A stretch of 64,000 nt of DNA from Limnohabitans sp. 2KL-27 (lineage in GTDB: Bacteria; Pseudomonadota; Gammaproteobacteria; Burkholderiales; Burkholderiaceae_C): positions 62,853 through 126,852 of the forward strand of contig NZ_CXOP01000002.1 in the NCBI RefSeq assembly GCF_001269345.1. Direction: 5' to 3'. The notes under the pieces were generated by a model, which made no database searches, was not told where the DNA came from, and saw only the letters and a program-made list of their open reading frames with translations. Below are positions 63,898 through 64,000 of this stretch, in pieces; within the stretch, counting starts at the first letter, position 1, and every line of letters begins with the position of its first letter. The translations under genes were made by a program, and so were the position numbers.

Positions 63898-64000
63898 GCT
63901 GGCGCTCGATGAACTCTTGGTAAGTGTCGATACCGCGCATCTGCAAGATGGTGTTGCGCACGGCAGCCTCGACCAACACCGCGATGTTGCGCCCGGCCAC
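63881..64000 (-). CDS. hprK: HPr kinase/phosphorylase, C-terminal end (partial)
   Basis: Only the last 39 codons are inside the window; translation of the minus strand from the right edge reads [20 protein letters not shown], then a C-terminal helix containing [15 protein letters not shown]. This is the conserved tail of HprK, the bifunctional enzyme that phosphorylates and dephosphorylates the PTS carrier protein on a serine; in proteobacteria it belongs to the nitrogen-related PTS. The active-site P-loop is outside the window. It converges with fur. Confidence 0.85.
   Translation of the reverse strand: MAGRNIAVLVEAAVRNTILQMRGIDTYQEFIERQRRAMD

Noticed and set aside
1-64000. tRNA, rRNA, CRISPR, insertion sequence, prophage or riboswitch.
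   Set aside because: I looked for cloverleaf-like sequences, regularly spaced repeats, transposase or integrase motifs and known riboswitch cores in the gaps and found none I could support. Small unstructured RNAs cannot be excluded by eye.

Overview
The window looks like a chromosomal segment from a GC-rich betaproteobacterium, most likely Burkholderiales/Comamonadaceae (a Limnohabitans/Rhodoferax-like genome). The evidence is the set of proteins and their order (hprK, fur, bamE, dapB, tolQ, tolR, leuS, lptE, holA, proA, gshA, kup), the Bug/TctC-type receptor, the single-locus NodI/NodJ-like exporter and the beta-type HprK tail. No rRNA, tRNA, CRISPR array, transposase or phage gene was seen. 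Both edges cut a gene: uup on the left and hprK on the right.

Layout. 1-7.5 kb: uup end, LysE and EamA exporters, a PLP aminotransferase, a PhzF-like isomerase, a histidine phosphatase, a transglutaminase-like protein and a creatininase-family amidohydrolase. 7.5-15 kb: a DsbD/ScsB-type disulfide reductase, hemE, an AT-rich hemE-priA spacer with two DnaA-box matches, priA and an auxin-efflux-family carrier. 15-26.7 kb is an accessory block entirely on the minus strand: an NHL-repeat lipoprotein, a MerR/excisionase-like regulator, a five-gene chaperone-usher fimbrial operon and a NarL-type two-component system directly upstream of it. 27-32.2 kb: Rep helicase, a small lipoprotein and a tonB-exbB-exbD-exbD operon. 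32.3-42.8 kb: a TctC receptor, then a minus-strand operon of two acyl-CoA ligases around a Liv-type ABC importer, with a divergent Crp/Fnr regulator. 42.8-51.6 kb: pseudouridine synthase, htpG, srkA, two beta-oxidation enzymes, an ABC-2 exporter and phosphatidylserine decarboxylase. 51.6-64 kb: kup, gshA, proA, holA, lptE, leuS, tolR, tolQ, dapB, bamE, fur and hprK.

How the parts work together. The two-component system probably controls the fimbrial operon: both lie on the same strand with only about 300 bp between them, and that gap carries a 12-bp direct repeat spaced 35 bp. The ligase/Liv/ligase operon looks like uptake and CoA activation of a carboxylic, possibly aromatic, acid. Its likely switch is the divergent Crp/Fnr protein acting on palindromes in the shared promoter region. 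The 51-64 kb block is housekeeping (envelope, translation, thiol and lysine metabolism, metal control).

The most notable non-coding signal is a family of 26-bp REP-like palindromes at five intergenic sites. They mostly form inverted pairs with a 20-22 nt spacer, and the stems of the two arms differ by compensatory changes. Other structures worth attention are three abutting stem-loops between the Liv receptor and ATPase genes, a 9-bp stem between the two pilin genes, and the origin-like hemE-priA spacer. All assignments come from reading the sequence and remembered family motifs; no search was run.
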